Assembly: GCF_013328345.1 (NCBI RefSeq)
Contig: NZ_JABULX010000015.1
Location: 35,539 to 99,538 of the forward strand
Length of the DNA stretch: 64,000 bases
DNA from: Marinifaba aquimaris
GTDB lineage: Bacteria; Pseudomonadota; Gammaproteobacteria; Enterobacterales; Alteromonadaceae
Direction: 5' to 3'
Part shown: one piece after another, positions 53,769 through 62,606 of the stretch
How positions within the stretch are numbered: position 1 is the stretch's first letter
Layout: the number at the start of each line of letters is the position of its first letter
The notes under the pieces: generated by a model
The model's input: the letters and a program-made list of their open reading frames with translations, nothing else
Database searches by the model: none
What the model was told of the DNA's origin: nothing
Position numbers and translations under genes: made by a program

Positions 53769-54557
53769 TTAACGCCTTAAATTATTAATTGTTTCCATCA
53801 TTTGATCAGAAACTTGTAATATACGAGCATTTAACTGATAGCCACGTTGAGCCATCATTAAATTGACCATTTCTTCGTTCATCGAAACATTAGACATTTC
53901 GGTCGCCCCTTGAATTAAATCACCTAACCCAAGTTCACCTGGTTGACCATAAGTAGGATCACCGGAGGCATCAGTAGCTTGATAAACACCTTCACCAATT
54001 GCTTGCAACTGAGAAGGACTGTTGAAACGCACGAGCTCAATTTCACCTAATTCAACTAAGCCATCTTCACCAGGCACCAAAACAGAAACAACACCATCAG
54101 CTGTAATACTGAGTTGCTCTGTATCAGGAGGGATACGTATATCTGAATTTAATTTCAAACCATCCGGAGTGGCGATAAATCCATCAGCATCCACTTGAAA
54201 ACGCCCAGAGCGAGAGTAAGCCAAACCTCCATCATCCTGTAAGACTTCAAAAAAACCAATACCATTAACTGCCAAGTCTAAGGGGTTTCCTGTTTGTTTG
54301 ATTGTACCTGCTGAGTGGTCAACATTTACACTTCCCACACTTACACCAATTCCTTGGATCGTTTTATTCGCTTCATTTATCAGGTCGGTTGAATTTTGTG
54401 TATTTACTTGCTCAGATTGAACAACGATATCCACGAAATTGACGTTGGATTTTTTGAAACCAACCGTCGACATATTTGCGATGTTATTGGATATAACATC
54501 AATCAGTTTTTGCTGCGAACTCAACCCGCTTTCTGATATGTAAAGTGCATCAAACAT
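53769..54557 (-). CDS. flgG: Distal rod protein FlgG
   Basis: The 262-residue product has 'LYISESGLSSQQKLIDVISN' followed by 'NIANMSTVGFKKSNV' at the N terminus and 'MSNVSMNEEMVNLMMAQRGY' at the C terminus. Its middle domain has 'GNPLDLAVNGIGFFEVLQDD'. FlgG builds the distal rod through the P and L rings. The length is normal. Confidence 0.94.
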   Translation of the reverse strand: MFDALYISESGLSSQQKLIDVISNNIANMSTVGFKKSNVNFVDIVVQSEQVNTQNSTDLINEANKTIQGIGVSVGSVNVDHSAGTIKQTGNPLDLAVNGIGFFEVLQDDGGLAYSRSGRFQVDADGFIATPDGLKLNSDIRIPPDTEQLSITADGVVSVLVPGEDGLVELGEIELVRFNSPSQLQAIGEGVYQATDASGDPTYGQPGELGLGDLIQGATEMSNVSMNEEMVNLMMAQRGYQLNARILQVSDQMMETINNLRR

Positions 54558-54559
54558 AA

Positions 54560-55225
54560 TTATCTATTCCCTAAATCACTTACACCTTTTGACAGCATTT
54601 CATGGTAGGTATTAGCTGCTCTTTGAAGGCTTTCTGTGTGTCTACTTAATTCAATTAAATTAACCATTTCTTCACTTGCATTCACATTAGATGCATTGAT
54701 AGCGCCTTGAATAACTTTCGCATTAGTTTGTATCAACTGCCCTTTTGTGAGTTTGTATAATCCATCACCAGCTGGAACCAGTTCTGCATCTTTCGAAGGC
54801 TCAACCAAACTTAGTTGTGCAATGAAGGAGCCTTGCTGCTCAATTTCACCTTTGTAATTAATTGAAAAATCACCGGGTTGAAGTTGAACAGGCCCACTAT
54901 CTGAAAGCAGCTTTCCACCACTTATATGAAGTACTTCATCATGAGTATTTCTTTCAAACTGGCCGTTTTTTGTAATCAAAGAGCCTTGCTCTGTCTCAAC
55001 TAAAAAAAACGCTCGCCCATCAATCGCAATATTCAAAGGTAAACCCGTTTCTCGCATGGAAAAACCAGACATTTTCAATGCTATTTTACGATCACCCTCA
55101 ATAACGTCTGAAAACTGCTGTGCTGCATAGCCCGGTGTATTAATATTGGCAACATTATGGCTAATGGCGTTGAGTCGATTGATGTTATTAGATAAAGGCT
55201 CTAAAAATAGTGTCATATCATCCAT
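54560..55225 (-). CDS. flgF: Rod protein FlgF
   Basis: The 221-residue product starts 'MDDMTLFLEPLSNNINRLNA' followed by 'ISHNVANINTPGYAAQQF' and ends with 'NASEEMVNLIELSRHTESLQ'. It is shorter than usual FlgF (about 250) but has the rod domain organisation. It lies before flgG, as usual. Confidence 0.85.
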   Translation of the reverse strand: MDDMTLFLEPLSNNINRLNAISHNVANINTPGYAAQQFSDVIEGDRKIALKMSGFSMRETGLPLNIAIDGRAFFLVETEQGSLITKNGQFERNTHDEVLHISGGKLLSDSGPVQLQPGDFSINYKGEIEQQGSFIAQLSLVEPSKDAELVPAGDGLYKLTKGQLIQTNAKVIQGAINASNVNASEEMVNLIELSRHTESLQRAANTYHEMLSKGVSDLGNR

Positions 55226-55234
55226 TCAATATTC

Positions 55235-57328
55235 CTACTTACTTGATTTGTTATCAGTGAGTGAAGATTCGGGCATTGCGAGTAAATCGACAGATGAAAG
55301 CGCCTTAACATTGATGAATGTTGGAATTTCATCGACCGACAAAATGTTTAATTGTGGAATTACGCGCTCCATCATTTGACTTAAGGCAAACCTTACAGAC
55401 GAGTGAGTTATCAGCACAGGCGGTACTTTCTCAATTAAGCATTTCTCGGTTTTTTGGGTAAGCTGAGTAACCAAATGATCAAGACCTCTAGGCTCTATAG
55501 CAAGAGACGCCTTTTCGCCCTCAACTTTAACCCCGGCAATTAGAGTTTGCTCAAGTTTAGGCGCTATCGTTATTACGTTTAACTGACCGGATTGATCAAC
55601 CAAGTTTTGGCAAATTTGGCTTTTTAAGCGCACTCTACATTGTTGAGTTAAATAGATAATCTCTTTACTGGTACGCCCATAATCCAGTAATACTTCTAGT
55701 ATCAGGTCCAAATTGTGAATAGGTACCTTTTCCTTGAGTAAATTTTTAAGTATTTTTTGTACTTCGCTGTAGGTTAGAACTTCAGGTATCAATTCATCAA
55801 TCAAACTTGCATTATCAGTTTTAAGCTGAGTAAGCAGCGCTTCAGTATCACCTCTTGTTAGTAATTCATAGCCATGGGCTTTGATAATTTCTGTAAGATG
55901 TGTCAGTAAAGTTGTTTCAGGATCAACAACGGTATATTTAGCGTTTTTTGCGGCTTCAAGCTGTCCCTCTTCAACCCACATTGCCGGCAGACGATAAGTG
56001 GGTTCGGTACCTTTAATACCCTTTATTGCCTCAAAATGGCCTTTAGGATCAATAACAAGGTATTTATCAAAATGGAGTTGACCGGCAGCAATTGTCGCTC
56101 CGAACATTTTTAATTTATATTCGTGGGCAGGCATCAGGTTATCATGTTTCACAGTCAATTCAGGCAAGGTATAACCGGTCGATTGATAATGTTTTGCTCG
56201 GAAAGCTTTTAATTTCTCCGACAGAATATTACCGTTGGCTTTAATTCCATCGTCAACATCTGATGATACTTGTAATTCAAGTGGGTAAATTTTGAAAATA
56301 TCTTCATCTTTAACGTCACTTTGAAGTGCCTGAGTGGACTCATCGAAATTGTCATTATCTTCCCCGGGCACATCAGGTAATTTATTTTGGCGGTAGCTAA
56401 ACCAAGCTAGAGTAAGAAAAAAACTACTCATAATAAAAATGGGGAAAGTAGGAAATGCAGGTATTGCCATAGCCGCTGCCAAGGTCAAACCAACAATAGT
56501 TAGCGTTTGTGGTGATGACATGGCTTGTTTTGAAATTTCTTGTCCTAATTTAGAATCTGATGCCGCACGTGTGATTATAATACCCGTAGCTGTAGCGATA
56601 ATGAGCGAAGGGACTTGAGTAACAATACCGTCACCCACAGTCAGCAAAGTATATTTCTCTAGTGCTTCTGACCAGGGTAAGCCAAGTTGCGCAACACCAA
56701 TGGCTAGACCGCCAATGATATCGATGAGAATGATGATAATGCCAGCTATTGCATCCCCTTTAACAAATTTAGTCGAACCATCCATTGCGCCGTAAAAATT
56801 AGACTCTTTCTCTATTTCCTTACGACGGTCTTTAGCCGTTTGTTCATCTATAATCCCCATATTCAAATCAGCATCAATGCTCATTTGCTTACCAGGCATT
56901 GAGTCTAACGTAAACCTTGCAGCAACCTCAGCAACACGCTGCGCGCCATTTGTTACAACCACATACTGAATAATAACGAGAATGAAAAATACCACTAAGC
57001 CAACAACAAAATTACCACCCACTACATAAGAGCCAATAGATGAAATCACTACACCAGCATCGCCATCATTTAAAATCAACCGAGTTGCAGATATATTCAA
57101 ACCAAGACGAAATAGCGTCGCAATCAATAATAAAGACGGGAAAGTAGAGAAACTTAAAGGCTTTTCACTATAAAATGTGAGTAATAAAATCATCAATGCA
57201 AAGGCAAAATTTGCAATTAACAGGATATCTAAAATCACCGCTGGCACAGGCACAAATAACATCAATAAAATGCCAACTACAGCGGTAACTAAAAAAAGTT
57301 CACTCCTACCTTTTAACAAAGTCCACAT
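55235..57328 (-). CDS. flhA: Export gate protein FlhA
   Basis: The 697-residue protein has eight membrane segments in the first half (to about 320). The FHIPEP motif region is conserved ('RLGLNISATRLILNDGDAGV', 'FTLDSMPGKQMSIDADLNMG'). The cytoplasmic domain (about 360-690) forms the nonameric substrate-docking ring. It overlaps flhB by 1 nt. No flhF or flhG follows, although these usually lie next to flhA in polar-flagellum clusters. Confidence 0.96.
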   Translation of the reverse strand: MWTLLKGRSELFLVTAVVGILLMLFVPVPAVILDILLIANFAFALMILLLTFYSEKPLSFSTFPSLLLIATLFRLGLNISATRLILNDGDAGVVISSIGSYVVGGNFVVGLVVFFILVIIQYVVVTNGAQRVAEVAARFTLDSMPGKQMSIDADLNMGIIDEQTAKDRRKEIEKESNFYGAMDGSTKFVKGDAIAGIIIILIDIIGGLAIGVAQLGLPWSEALEKYTLLTVGDGIVTQVPSLIIATATGIIITRAASDSKLGQEISKQAMSSPQTLTIVGLTLAAAMAIPAFPTFPIFIMSSFFLTLAWFSYRQNKLPDVPGEDNDNFDESTQALQSDVKDEDIFKIYPLELQVSSDVDDGIKANGNILSEKLKAFRAKHYQSTGYTLPELTVKHDNLMPAHEYKLKMFGATIAAGQLHFDKYLVIDPKGHFEAIKGIKGTEPTYRLPAMWVEEGQLEAAKNAKYTVVDPETTLLTHLTEIIKAHGYELLTRGDTEALLTQLKTDNASLIDELIPEVLTYSEVQKILKNLLKEKVPIHNLDLILEVLLDYGRTSKEIIYLTQQCRVRLKSQICQNLVDQSGQLNVITIAPKLEQTLIAGVKVEGEKASLAIEPRGLDHLVTQLTQKTEKCLIEKVPPVLITHSSVRFALSQMMERVIPQLNILSVDEIPTFINVKALSSVDLLAMPESSLTDNKSSK

Positions 57329-58392
57329 CAGATAGCTCTCCTTTTCTTTTTCTGGTCAAATAACCATTGATAGATAGGAGCAAGCTGTTGGTAATAGTCA
57401 GGTGACACATGACTATCAATAGCGAACTCTTTAAACATTTTTCGTACTAAGCGTTTTTTGACTAACACAGGTACTCGGTGTTTTTTGGCTGTATATTTGA
57501 TTTTTAAAGCCATCGAACCTTGACCCATAGCAACAATTTTTGGTGACGTCATCGCTTCTGGATCATAACTGAGCGCGATGGCAATTTGAGTCGGGTTGAC
57601 TAACACCACATCTGCCTGTGGTACGCTAGATAACGCAGTAGCTTTTTTTAATAACTCTTTTTGAATCTTCTTCTGCTTTGACTTTATTTCAGGTGAGCCT
57701 TCACGCTTTTTATGCTCATCTTTTACTTCTTGTTTGGTCATCATCATTTTCTGCATGAAATCCCAACGAGAAAAGGCGAAATCAATCAAGACAATAGGCA
57801 GCATTACTGCTATCACCCACAAAATGATCATGCTTATTGCATTAAACATGCCTAAGGGTAAAGCTTGTGCAGGCAACAAATATAGATTCATTGCACGGTC
57901 AATAAGTGAAGGAAAAATTAAATAGAAAACCAAACCAACAGCAGCAATCTTTAGGGTTGATTTGAGTAATTCAAATAGTGATTTTTTAGATACAATTTTT
58001 TTAAAGCCTTGTGCCGGGTTTAACTTTGTAAAATCAGCTTTAAGGCTGTGACCAGAGAAAATAAAGCCCGTCTGTAAAATCGTAAAGAACACACTAAACA
58101 GAGCAATAATTAAAAGAACGGGTAATATGATCGCGGCCAACTCCAAAAATGACTTTTGGAACAACAAAAGCAAGGCATCTTGGGTAAACAAAAATTGATC
58201 AGCTAAACTGAAAACCTGCTTAGAAAAACGAGCAAGAGCAGATGCAATACTGGCAGTAAAAACATAAAAAATACCGAGTAAAACAACCAGACTCAATAGA
58301 AAATTAAAGTCTAATGATTTAGCAACTTGCCCACGTTGACGTGCCTGTTTTAGTTTGTGAGGGGTCGGTTTCTCCGACTTGTGATCGGCCAT
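57328..58392 (-). CDS. flhB: Export switch protein FlhB with NPTQ cleavage motif
   Basis: The 354-residue protein has four membrane segments and a cytoplasmic domain that self-cleaves in known FlhB proteins. The site reads 'VLVNPTQIAIAL' with N266-P267-T268-Q269, where nearly all FlhB/SctU proteins have NPTH. The Asn-Pro pair that is cut is kept. FlhB switches export from rod/hook to later substrates. It overlaps fliR and flhA by 1 nt. Confidence 0.94.
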   Translation of the reverse strand: MADHKSEKPTPHKLKQARQRGQVAKSLDFNFLLSLVVLLGIFYVFTASIASALARFSKQVFSLADQFLFTQDALLLLFQKSFLELAAIILPVLLIIALFSVFFTILQTGFIFSGHSLKADFTKLNPAQGFKKIVSKKSLFELLKSTLKIAAVGLVFYLIFPSLIDRAMNLYLLPAQALPLGMFNAISMIILWVIAVMLPIVLIDFAFSRWDFMQKMMMTKQEVKDEHKKREGSPEIKSKQKKIQKELLKKATALSSVPQADVVLVNPTQIAIALSYDPEAMTSPKIVAMGQGSMALKIKYTAKKHRVPVLVKKRLVRKMFKEFAIDSHVSPDYYQQLAPIYQWLFDQKKKRRAI

Positions 58393-59129
58393 TACAATAA
58401 GCCCCCACTGATATGAGACATCATTATTGTAAACAAGCGTTCAATAGGGGCTTTGGCAGGTACAACCACTAACATCAATGTCGCTATACCCAATAAAATT
58501 TTAAAAGGTAATGCCACAAAATAAATATTCATTTGTGGCATCGACTTGGACAGCACTCCAATTGTCACATCGACACACCAAAGCACCAAAATAACAGGTG
58601 CAAAAATAACCATGGCTATAAAAAAAATACTGGTTAAAAAGGGTAAAGCTTGGGACAACCATTGGTAGCCTAAAGGACTCCCTAGTGGCATTACACTCAG
58701 TGAGTAATGCCAAAATACAAATAAATCAGTATGTAGATTCATTAAAAAAAACATCAGTGTTATCAGGGTTAAATAAGCCATACCAAGAAGGGGCTCCTGA
58801 CTTTTATTACCAGGATCGACAACGCCCGCGGCTCCAAAACCTATTTGTAAATCAACAAGTCGCCCAAAGAATAAAATAGCGCCAAAACTCATCACAAAAA
58901 CAAATAGGGTTCCAAATCCAAACGTCAACTCACTGAATATTTGTTGATAAAACGGAATCGTAGCGTTGATTTGAATATTGCCTGAAACGGTTAAAACCAT
59001 TGCAAAAACAATTAAAATCACCACGCGAACAAAACTAGGCATATACCTAAATGGTCCTAGGCTGCTTATAAATACAGGTGCTAAACGACTCATCACTAAA
59101 AAGAGTTTATCGGTAAATATTGCTTCCAT
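58392..59129 (-). CDS. fliR: Export gate protein FliR
   Basis: The 245-residue product has about six membrane segments, with 'LAPVFISSLGPFRYMPSFVR' near the start and 'FGFGTLFVFVMSFGAILFFG' in the middle. FliR caps the FliP-FliQ helical gate. I chose the ATG at 59129, which overlaps the fliQ stop; the open frame upstream to 59222 runs inside fliQ and is not needed. Confidence 0.92.
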   Translation of the reverse strand: MEAIFTDKLFLVMSRLAPVFISSLGPFRYMPSFVRVVILIVFAMVLTVSGNIQINATIPFYQQIFSELTFGFGTLFVFVMSFGAILFFGRLVDLQIGFGAAGVVDPGNKSQEPLLGMAYLTLITLMFFLMNLHTDLFVFWHYSLSVMPLGSPLGYQWLSQALPFLTSIFFIAMVIFAPVILVLWCVDVTIGVLSKSMPQMNIYFVALPFKILLGIATLMLVVVPAKAPIERLFTIMMSHISGGLL

Positions 59130-59392
59130 TACATACTCGCAATACTGAGAAATAATTGGCGAGAGTATTCGACTAATGTATTTAGCATCCAATGGCCGGC
59201 AAAGGCTAAAACGGCTACACAAACCAGTATTTTTGGTACAAAGGTTAATGTCATTTCTTGGATTTGAGTTACAACTTGCACAACACTAACTACAATACCG
59301 CTAATTAATGCAGCTATAAGCAGGGGTAAAGCAATTTTTAAACTCAACTCAAACATCCTCGCCAAGGATGTCAGTGCAAAATCAACTTCCAT
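59129..59392 (-). CDS. fliQ: Export gate protein FliQ
   Basis: The 87-residue protein has two membrane segments with the pattern 'LPLLIAALISGIVVSVVQVV' and 'TQIQEMTLTFVPKILVCVAV'. FliQ intercalates in the FliP-FliR gate. It starts 4 nt after the TPR gene and overlaps fliR. In most systems fliP precedes it; here fliP is about 17 kb away. Confidence 0.93.
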   Translation of the reverse strand: MEVDFALTSLARMFELSLKIALPLLIAALISGIVVSVVQVVTQIQEMTLTFVPKILVCVAVLAFAGHWMLNTLVEYSRQLFLSIASM

Positions 59393-59395
59393 GTA

Positions 59396-60514
59396 TCACC
59401 CATTTTGACTAACAAGTGATTTTAATTTTTCTGCTATGACAGATTTAATAGGGCGACCGGCTAATTGCCCCTGTTCAAGAACTTGCTGTACCAAGGTTTG
59501 AGCTTGTTGTGCATCACCGCTCTTTTCAAGCATGACTGCATGTGCAAATTGAGCTGTGGCACTGTTTTTATCTAATTTTAAAGCTTTATCGATATATTGC
59601 TTTGCCAACGACATTTGTTCATTTTCTATCGCAACAAGCGCCATGCCAGCTTGAGAGTCAGCAAAAGCAGCATCAAGCTCAAAGGCTTGCTTAAAGGCTT
59701 CAATATATTCAGTTTGCCGACCCGTTAAATAACAAACCCAAGCTTTTAGGTGCCAACTACCAATATGGCTAGGCATATACTGACAAGCTAGAGAAATACT
59801 TTGATAACACTCATCAAAAGCGAGAGATTCAAACAATAATTGTGCTTTTAGTGAAAGCGCTCTGCCCTGTTTTGGTTTTAGGGCTAATGCACTATTTATA
59901 TAAGATTGAGCTTGTTTGTATTGGCCTTCAGATATGCACAAGGAGCTTAATGTCAAAAGTGCATCAAAATTATTAGAGTTAAGTTGGTATGCAGCATTTG
60001 CTGCTTGTTTAGATTCATCAAATAAGCTGGCATCAAAATAAGCTAAACTCAATAACCCAAGTGATTCATCAGACTGTTCGCTCGATCGTTTTAATGTTTC
60101 TATGCACGCAGTAGTGTCTAATGTTAAATAATAAGCTCTTGCAACAAGTGTTAGTGTTGCAACGTGCGGATTGGCCTGTAAATTGAGTTCAAAAGTATCA
60201 ATAACGTCTTGATATTGCCCAAGTAAAAACAAACTGAGCAATAAATAATAATGTGCAGTCTCACATGGATGTAGTGTGATTAATTTATTAGCAATGGTGT
60301 GAGCTAGTTCTAATTGACCCGATTCGATCGAAAAATGACAAACTAGTTGAAGCTGGGTTGCAGTAGGTACTGAGTCATCGTTAACAACTGAAAGGGCGTA
60401 TTCAGTTATGTACTCAGTTTTTTTCTGCTTCAAGCATTGTGAAAGGTAATCAGTAATTAACGCTTTATTATCGGGGTCTTTACTTAAAAATGTCTTTAAT
60501 ACATTCAAATCCAT
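59396..60514 (-). CDS. TPR-repeat protein (372 aa) of the flagellar-type cluster
   Basis: The protein is made of about nine helical hairpins of TPR type ('ALALKPKQGRALSLKAQLLF', 'ALKLDKNSATAQFAHAVMLE'), with no signal peptide, so it is cytoplasmic. TPR proteins serve as export chaperones or assembly scaffolds in secretion systems. It lies directly upstream of fliQ with a 4-nt gap, which shows cotranscription. The ATG at 60514 has a TAGGTG site; a GTG at 60520 is an alternative. Confidence 0.7.
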   Translation of the reverse strand: MDLNVLKTFLSKDPDNKALITDYLSQCLKQKKTEYITEYALSVVNDDSVPTATQLQLVCHFSIESGQLELAHTIANKLITLHPCETAHYYLLLSLFLLGQYQDVIDTFELNLQANPHVATLTLVARAYYLTLDTTACIETLKRSSEQSDESLGLLSLAYFDASLFDESKQAANAAYQLNSNNFDALLTLSSLCISEGQYKQAQSYINSALALKPKQGRALSLKAQLLFESLAFDECYQSISLACQYMPSHIGSWHLKAWVCYLTGRQTEYIEAFKQAFELDAAFADSQAGMALVAIENEQMSLAKQYIDKALKLDKNSATAQFAHAVMLEKSGDAQQAQTLVQQVLEQGQLAGRPIKSVIAEKLKSLVSQNG

Positions 60515-60520
60515 GTACAC

Positions 60521-60690
60521 CTACAAACACTATAACCGTGTTTGAACCACCTCATTGATAAAAGATGGTGAGAGGTTAACCCATTTATTTACATTTTGAA
60601 ACACCCAATCACATATTTTTATAAAACCTTAACAGTTGTAACAGGCAATTATTAATATTTCTTAATTTTCAACGAGATAAGTTTTTATAT
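60521..60690 (-). promoter_or_regulatory. Intergenic gap inside the flagellar-type cluster
   Basis: A 170-nt AT-rich gap separates the 109-residue gene from the second TPR gene. It is by far the largest gap in the cluster, so an internal promoter for the TPR-fliQ and downstream genes is likely here. I see no clear sigma-54, FliA-type or sigma-70 motif. Confidence 0.3.
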
Positions 60691-61020
60691 TTAGCCTTTT
60701 CTGACCTTATTTATTAACATATCAACAACATCCTCATACAATTTAGCTTGTTTTTCGACCTGCTGAAACAAATTTGAAAATTCTGCAGTATTAACCAATC
60801 GGCTACCTAATTCATCATGCATTATCTGATGAATAACCTTTTTTCTTAAAAGGTTTTTATCTTGCCCCTCATCAAAATCCTTAATGATTTCTACTAGTTT
60901 AGATAGGGGTTGTTGATCTTGGTTATTTGGTTTGCTTGACGCCGCTGTTTTTTTTACAGACGTTACTTTATCCGTTGGCCAAAAACGTGAATCAGAACCA
61001 CGATTAATTTTATTGATCAT
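60691..61020 (-). CDS. 109-residue protein of the flagellar-type cluster, unknown
   Basis: Residues 1-38 are polar and probably disordered; residues 40-107 are helical ('QQPLSKLVEIIKDFDEGQDK', 'FSNLFQQVEKQAKLYEDVVD'). A disordered N terminus with a helical C-terminal domain is common among type III export substrates and needle-like subunits. It follows the first TPR gene by 5 nt, and chaperone genes often sit next to their substrate. Its role is inferred and untested. Confidence 0.5.
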   Translation of the reverse strand: MINKINRGSDSRFWPTDKVTSVKKTAASSKPNNQDQQPLSKLVEIIKDFDEGQDKNLLRKKVIHQIMHDELGSRLVNTAEFSNLFQQVEKQAKLYEDVVDMLINKVRKG

Positions 61021-61025
61021 AAAGC

Positions 61026-61604
61026 TTAGTTATAAATGTTGAGCAAAGCTGATGTCGACAAGCCCAAGCCAGTATCATTATCTGATTGGTTTTTATTAGA
61101 CGACTCCTCCATTGCTTGATAAGTGTTTTTTGTTAGCAACTCAATGACTCGGGTCATATCCTGATTTAATGCGCGATTGTCATCATTTAAGCCAATTCCT
61201 TTAGTCAATAATTCAATTGCTTTTTGTGTTTCTTCTTCTGTAAGCAATAAAATTAAAGCTTGATTAAATGCCTTTAAGTAATCGGGTATCTGGTCACTAG
61301 CAGTATTTAGGTTTTGCAACTGAACTAATGCGCTATCTAAATGGTCTTGGCAAATTAAGAAAAATCCATATTGAAAGCGCGCCAAGTAAAAATTAGGAGA
61401 AATAGTCAGCGCTTTTTCAAATTGCCTACTAGCAGCGTCTGCATTCTGTTGATTTGCATAAATACTCGCCAATAAAAAAGCAATATTAGCGTTGTTAGGC
61501 TCAGTAGATTGAATATTGAGTAGGTTTTCAAGAGCTTGGTTATGCTCTCCTTGTTCGATGAAGTTAATGGCTTGGTCTAAAGACTCAGTAATGTTATCTG
61601 GCAT
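61026..61604 (-). CDS. TPR-repeat protein (192 aa), first gene of the flagellar-type cluster
   Basis: The soluble protein has about four TPR motifs (residues 5-150; 'ALENLLNIQSTEPNNANIAF', 'ALTISPNFYLARFQYGFFLI') and a polar tail. Its size and fold are close to class II export chaperones (SycD/LcrH type) of injectisomes, which bind translocator proteins. No such translocator is visible. It leads the cluster and is followed by the 109-residue gene. The chaperone role is inference. Confidence 0.65.
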   Translation of the reverse strand: MPDNITESLDQAINFIEQGEHNQALENLLNIQSTEPNNANIAFLLASIYANQQNADAASRQFEKALTISPNFYLARFQYGFFLICQDHLDSALVQLQNLNTASDQIPDYLKAFNQALILLLTEEETQKAIELLTKGIGLNDDNRALNQDMTRVIELLTKNTYQAMEESSNKNQSDNDTGLGLSTSALLNIYN

Positions 61605-61724
61605 GTTTTTTTATTTTTACTTGTTATTTACGATTACTTTAGCATTTTAGTGGAACCAAAACTCTATATTGTTGAGATTCTTCAATTAAAAAAGCCTTAG
61701 CTAAGAACTCTGGGGTCAGGTCTT
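61605..61724. other. Upstream region of the flagellar-type cluster
   Basis: About 100 nt lie between the first cluster gene and the 31-bp repeat at 61705. The leading promoter should be here. The region is AT-rich, and I see no confident promoter motif. Confidence 0.3.
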
Positions 61725-61735
61725 TCATTTTGCAT
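61705..61735 (+). repeat. 31-bp terminal repeat, copy 1
   Basis: The motif contains GGGGTCAGGTCTTTCATTTT and overlaps the stop codon of the transposase gene. Copies in the opposite sense lie at 62607-62637, 63719-63749 and 63806-63836, and a shorter copy in the same sense at 63216-63238. Confidence 0.9.
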
Positions 61736-62558
61736 CGCGTATTATTCTACTTATTGTTGAATAATGCACACCAAAATAATCGGCTATTTTCTTCTGTGTA
61801 TAACCACCACTTTGATAAGCTTTTATTATTGCATCATTGCGTTTTGAGTAATGCGTTTGATAAAACTTTAATGGCTTAGCCTCACGTCTTTGTTGTACCT
61901 TTGGCACTTCATTTATTTCCGGTATATCAGCAGCTTGTTTTAAAAAGCGCTTGGAAAAGGCTTCATCACCCAAAAAAACTTGATGAGTAACTGACTGCCA
62001 AAAATTACTTTCCGACTGCTGATTAACATAATTTTCAAAAAGCATCATTGAACGATGTATATCTATATCAAAACGGCGAAGCACTATATCTTTTACTAAC
62101 CAGTGCGGACATGAGCACTGACCTGTCATAGCGGGGTAACTACTCCAATTGTAATCACGGACATGATTAACCATATTGGCACGAAGTGGGTTTTGAATAA
62201 CATAGCGGATCAAGGTTTTATAATAACTATCGCTATCAACTAAAATACTTTTAAACCGTCCTTGAAAAAGATGCCCGACACGCCCTCGTTTGCGATTAAA
62301 CCTTTGGGTATAAACACCATTCAGCTGCCTCATGCCCAATGACAAATTACCTTCTAATGTTTCAACAACCAGATGATAGTGATTGGTCATTAAACAATAA
62401 GCATGTATTTGCCAGTGATAGCGCTTGCAAACCTCACCTAAGGTATCGAGAAAACTTAAGTAATCATTCGGGGAATGATAGATATCCTGCCTAGCATTGC
62501 CCCGAGAAGTAACATGATAAAAAGCACCATCAAACTCAATTCGAAGTGGTCTCGCCAT
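61725..62558 (-). CDS. REP-associated tyrosine transposase (Y1/IS200-like, RAYT)
   Basis: The 277-residue protein has an N-terminal 'MARPLRIEFDGAFYHVTSRG', the HUH metal site 'CLMTNHYHLVVET' (about 57-68), a likely catalytic Tyr in 'DSDSYYKTLIRYVIQNPLRA', and a C-terminal helix-turn-helix 'YTQKKIADYFGVHYSTISRI'. RAYT proteins cut and move REP-like hairpins as single strands. It appears intact. Its stop codon lies inside the flanking 31-bp repeat, so gene and repeat move as a unit. Confidence 0.88.
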   Translation of the reverse strand: MARPLRIEFDGAFYHVTSRGNARQDIYHSPNDYLSFLDTLGEVCKRYHWQIHAYCLMTNHYHLVVETLEGNLSLGMRQLNGVYTQRFNRKRGRVGHLFQGRFKSILVDSDSYYKTLIRYVIQNPLRANMVNHVRDYNWSSYPAMTGQCSCPHWLVKDIVLRRFDIDIHRSMMLFENYVNQQSESNFWQSVTHQVFLGDEAFSKRFLKQAADIPEINEVPKVQQRREAKPLKFYQTHYSKRNDAIIKAYQSGGYTQKKIADYFGVHYSTISRIIRDAK

Positions 62559-62606
62559 TATTGACCCCTCACTTTAAAAATTAAAGTATGGTTCATCAAA
62601 CAGCAG

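Larger units (their letters stand above)
40819..61604 (-). other. Flagellar-type export/hook-basal-body gene cluster without motor or filament genes
   Basis: Twenty-eight minus-strand genes, mostly overlapping or spaced under 25 nt, run from a TPR gene at 61604 to a sigma-factor gene at 40819. Export gate, ATPase complex, MS ring, rod, hook, hook cap, P/L rings and small SpoA proteins are present. Flagellin, FliD, FliS, FlgK, FlgL, FlgJ, FliG, MotA/B, FlhF/G and chemotaxis genes are not in it. The likely promoters are upstream of 61604 and in the 170-nt gap at 60521-60690. Confidence 0.85.

Noticed and set aside
61640..61670. GG/GC pair upstream of the first cluster gene resembling a sigma-54 promoter
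   Set aside because: The spacing between GG and GC is 12 nt instead of 10 and the flanks do not fit.
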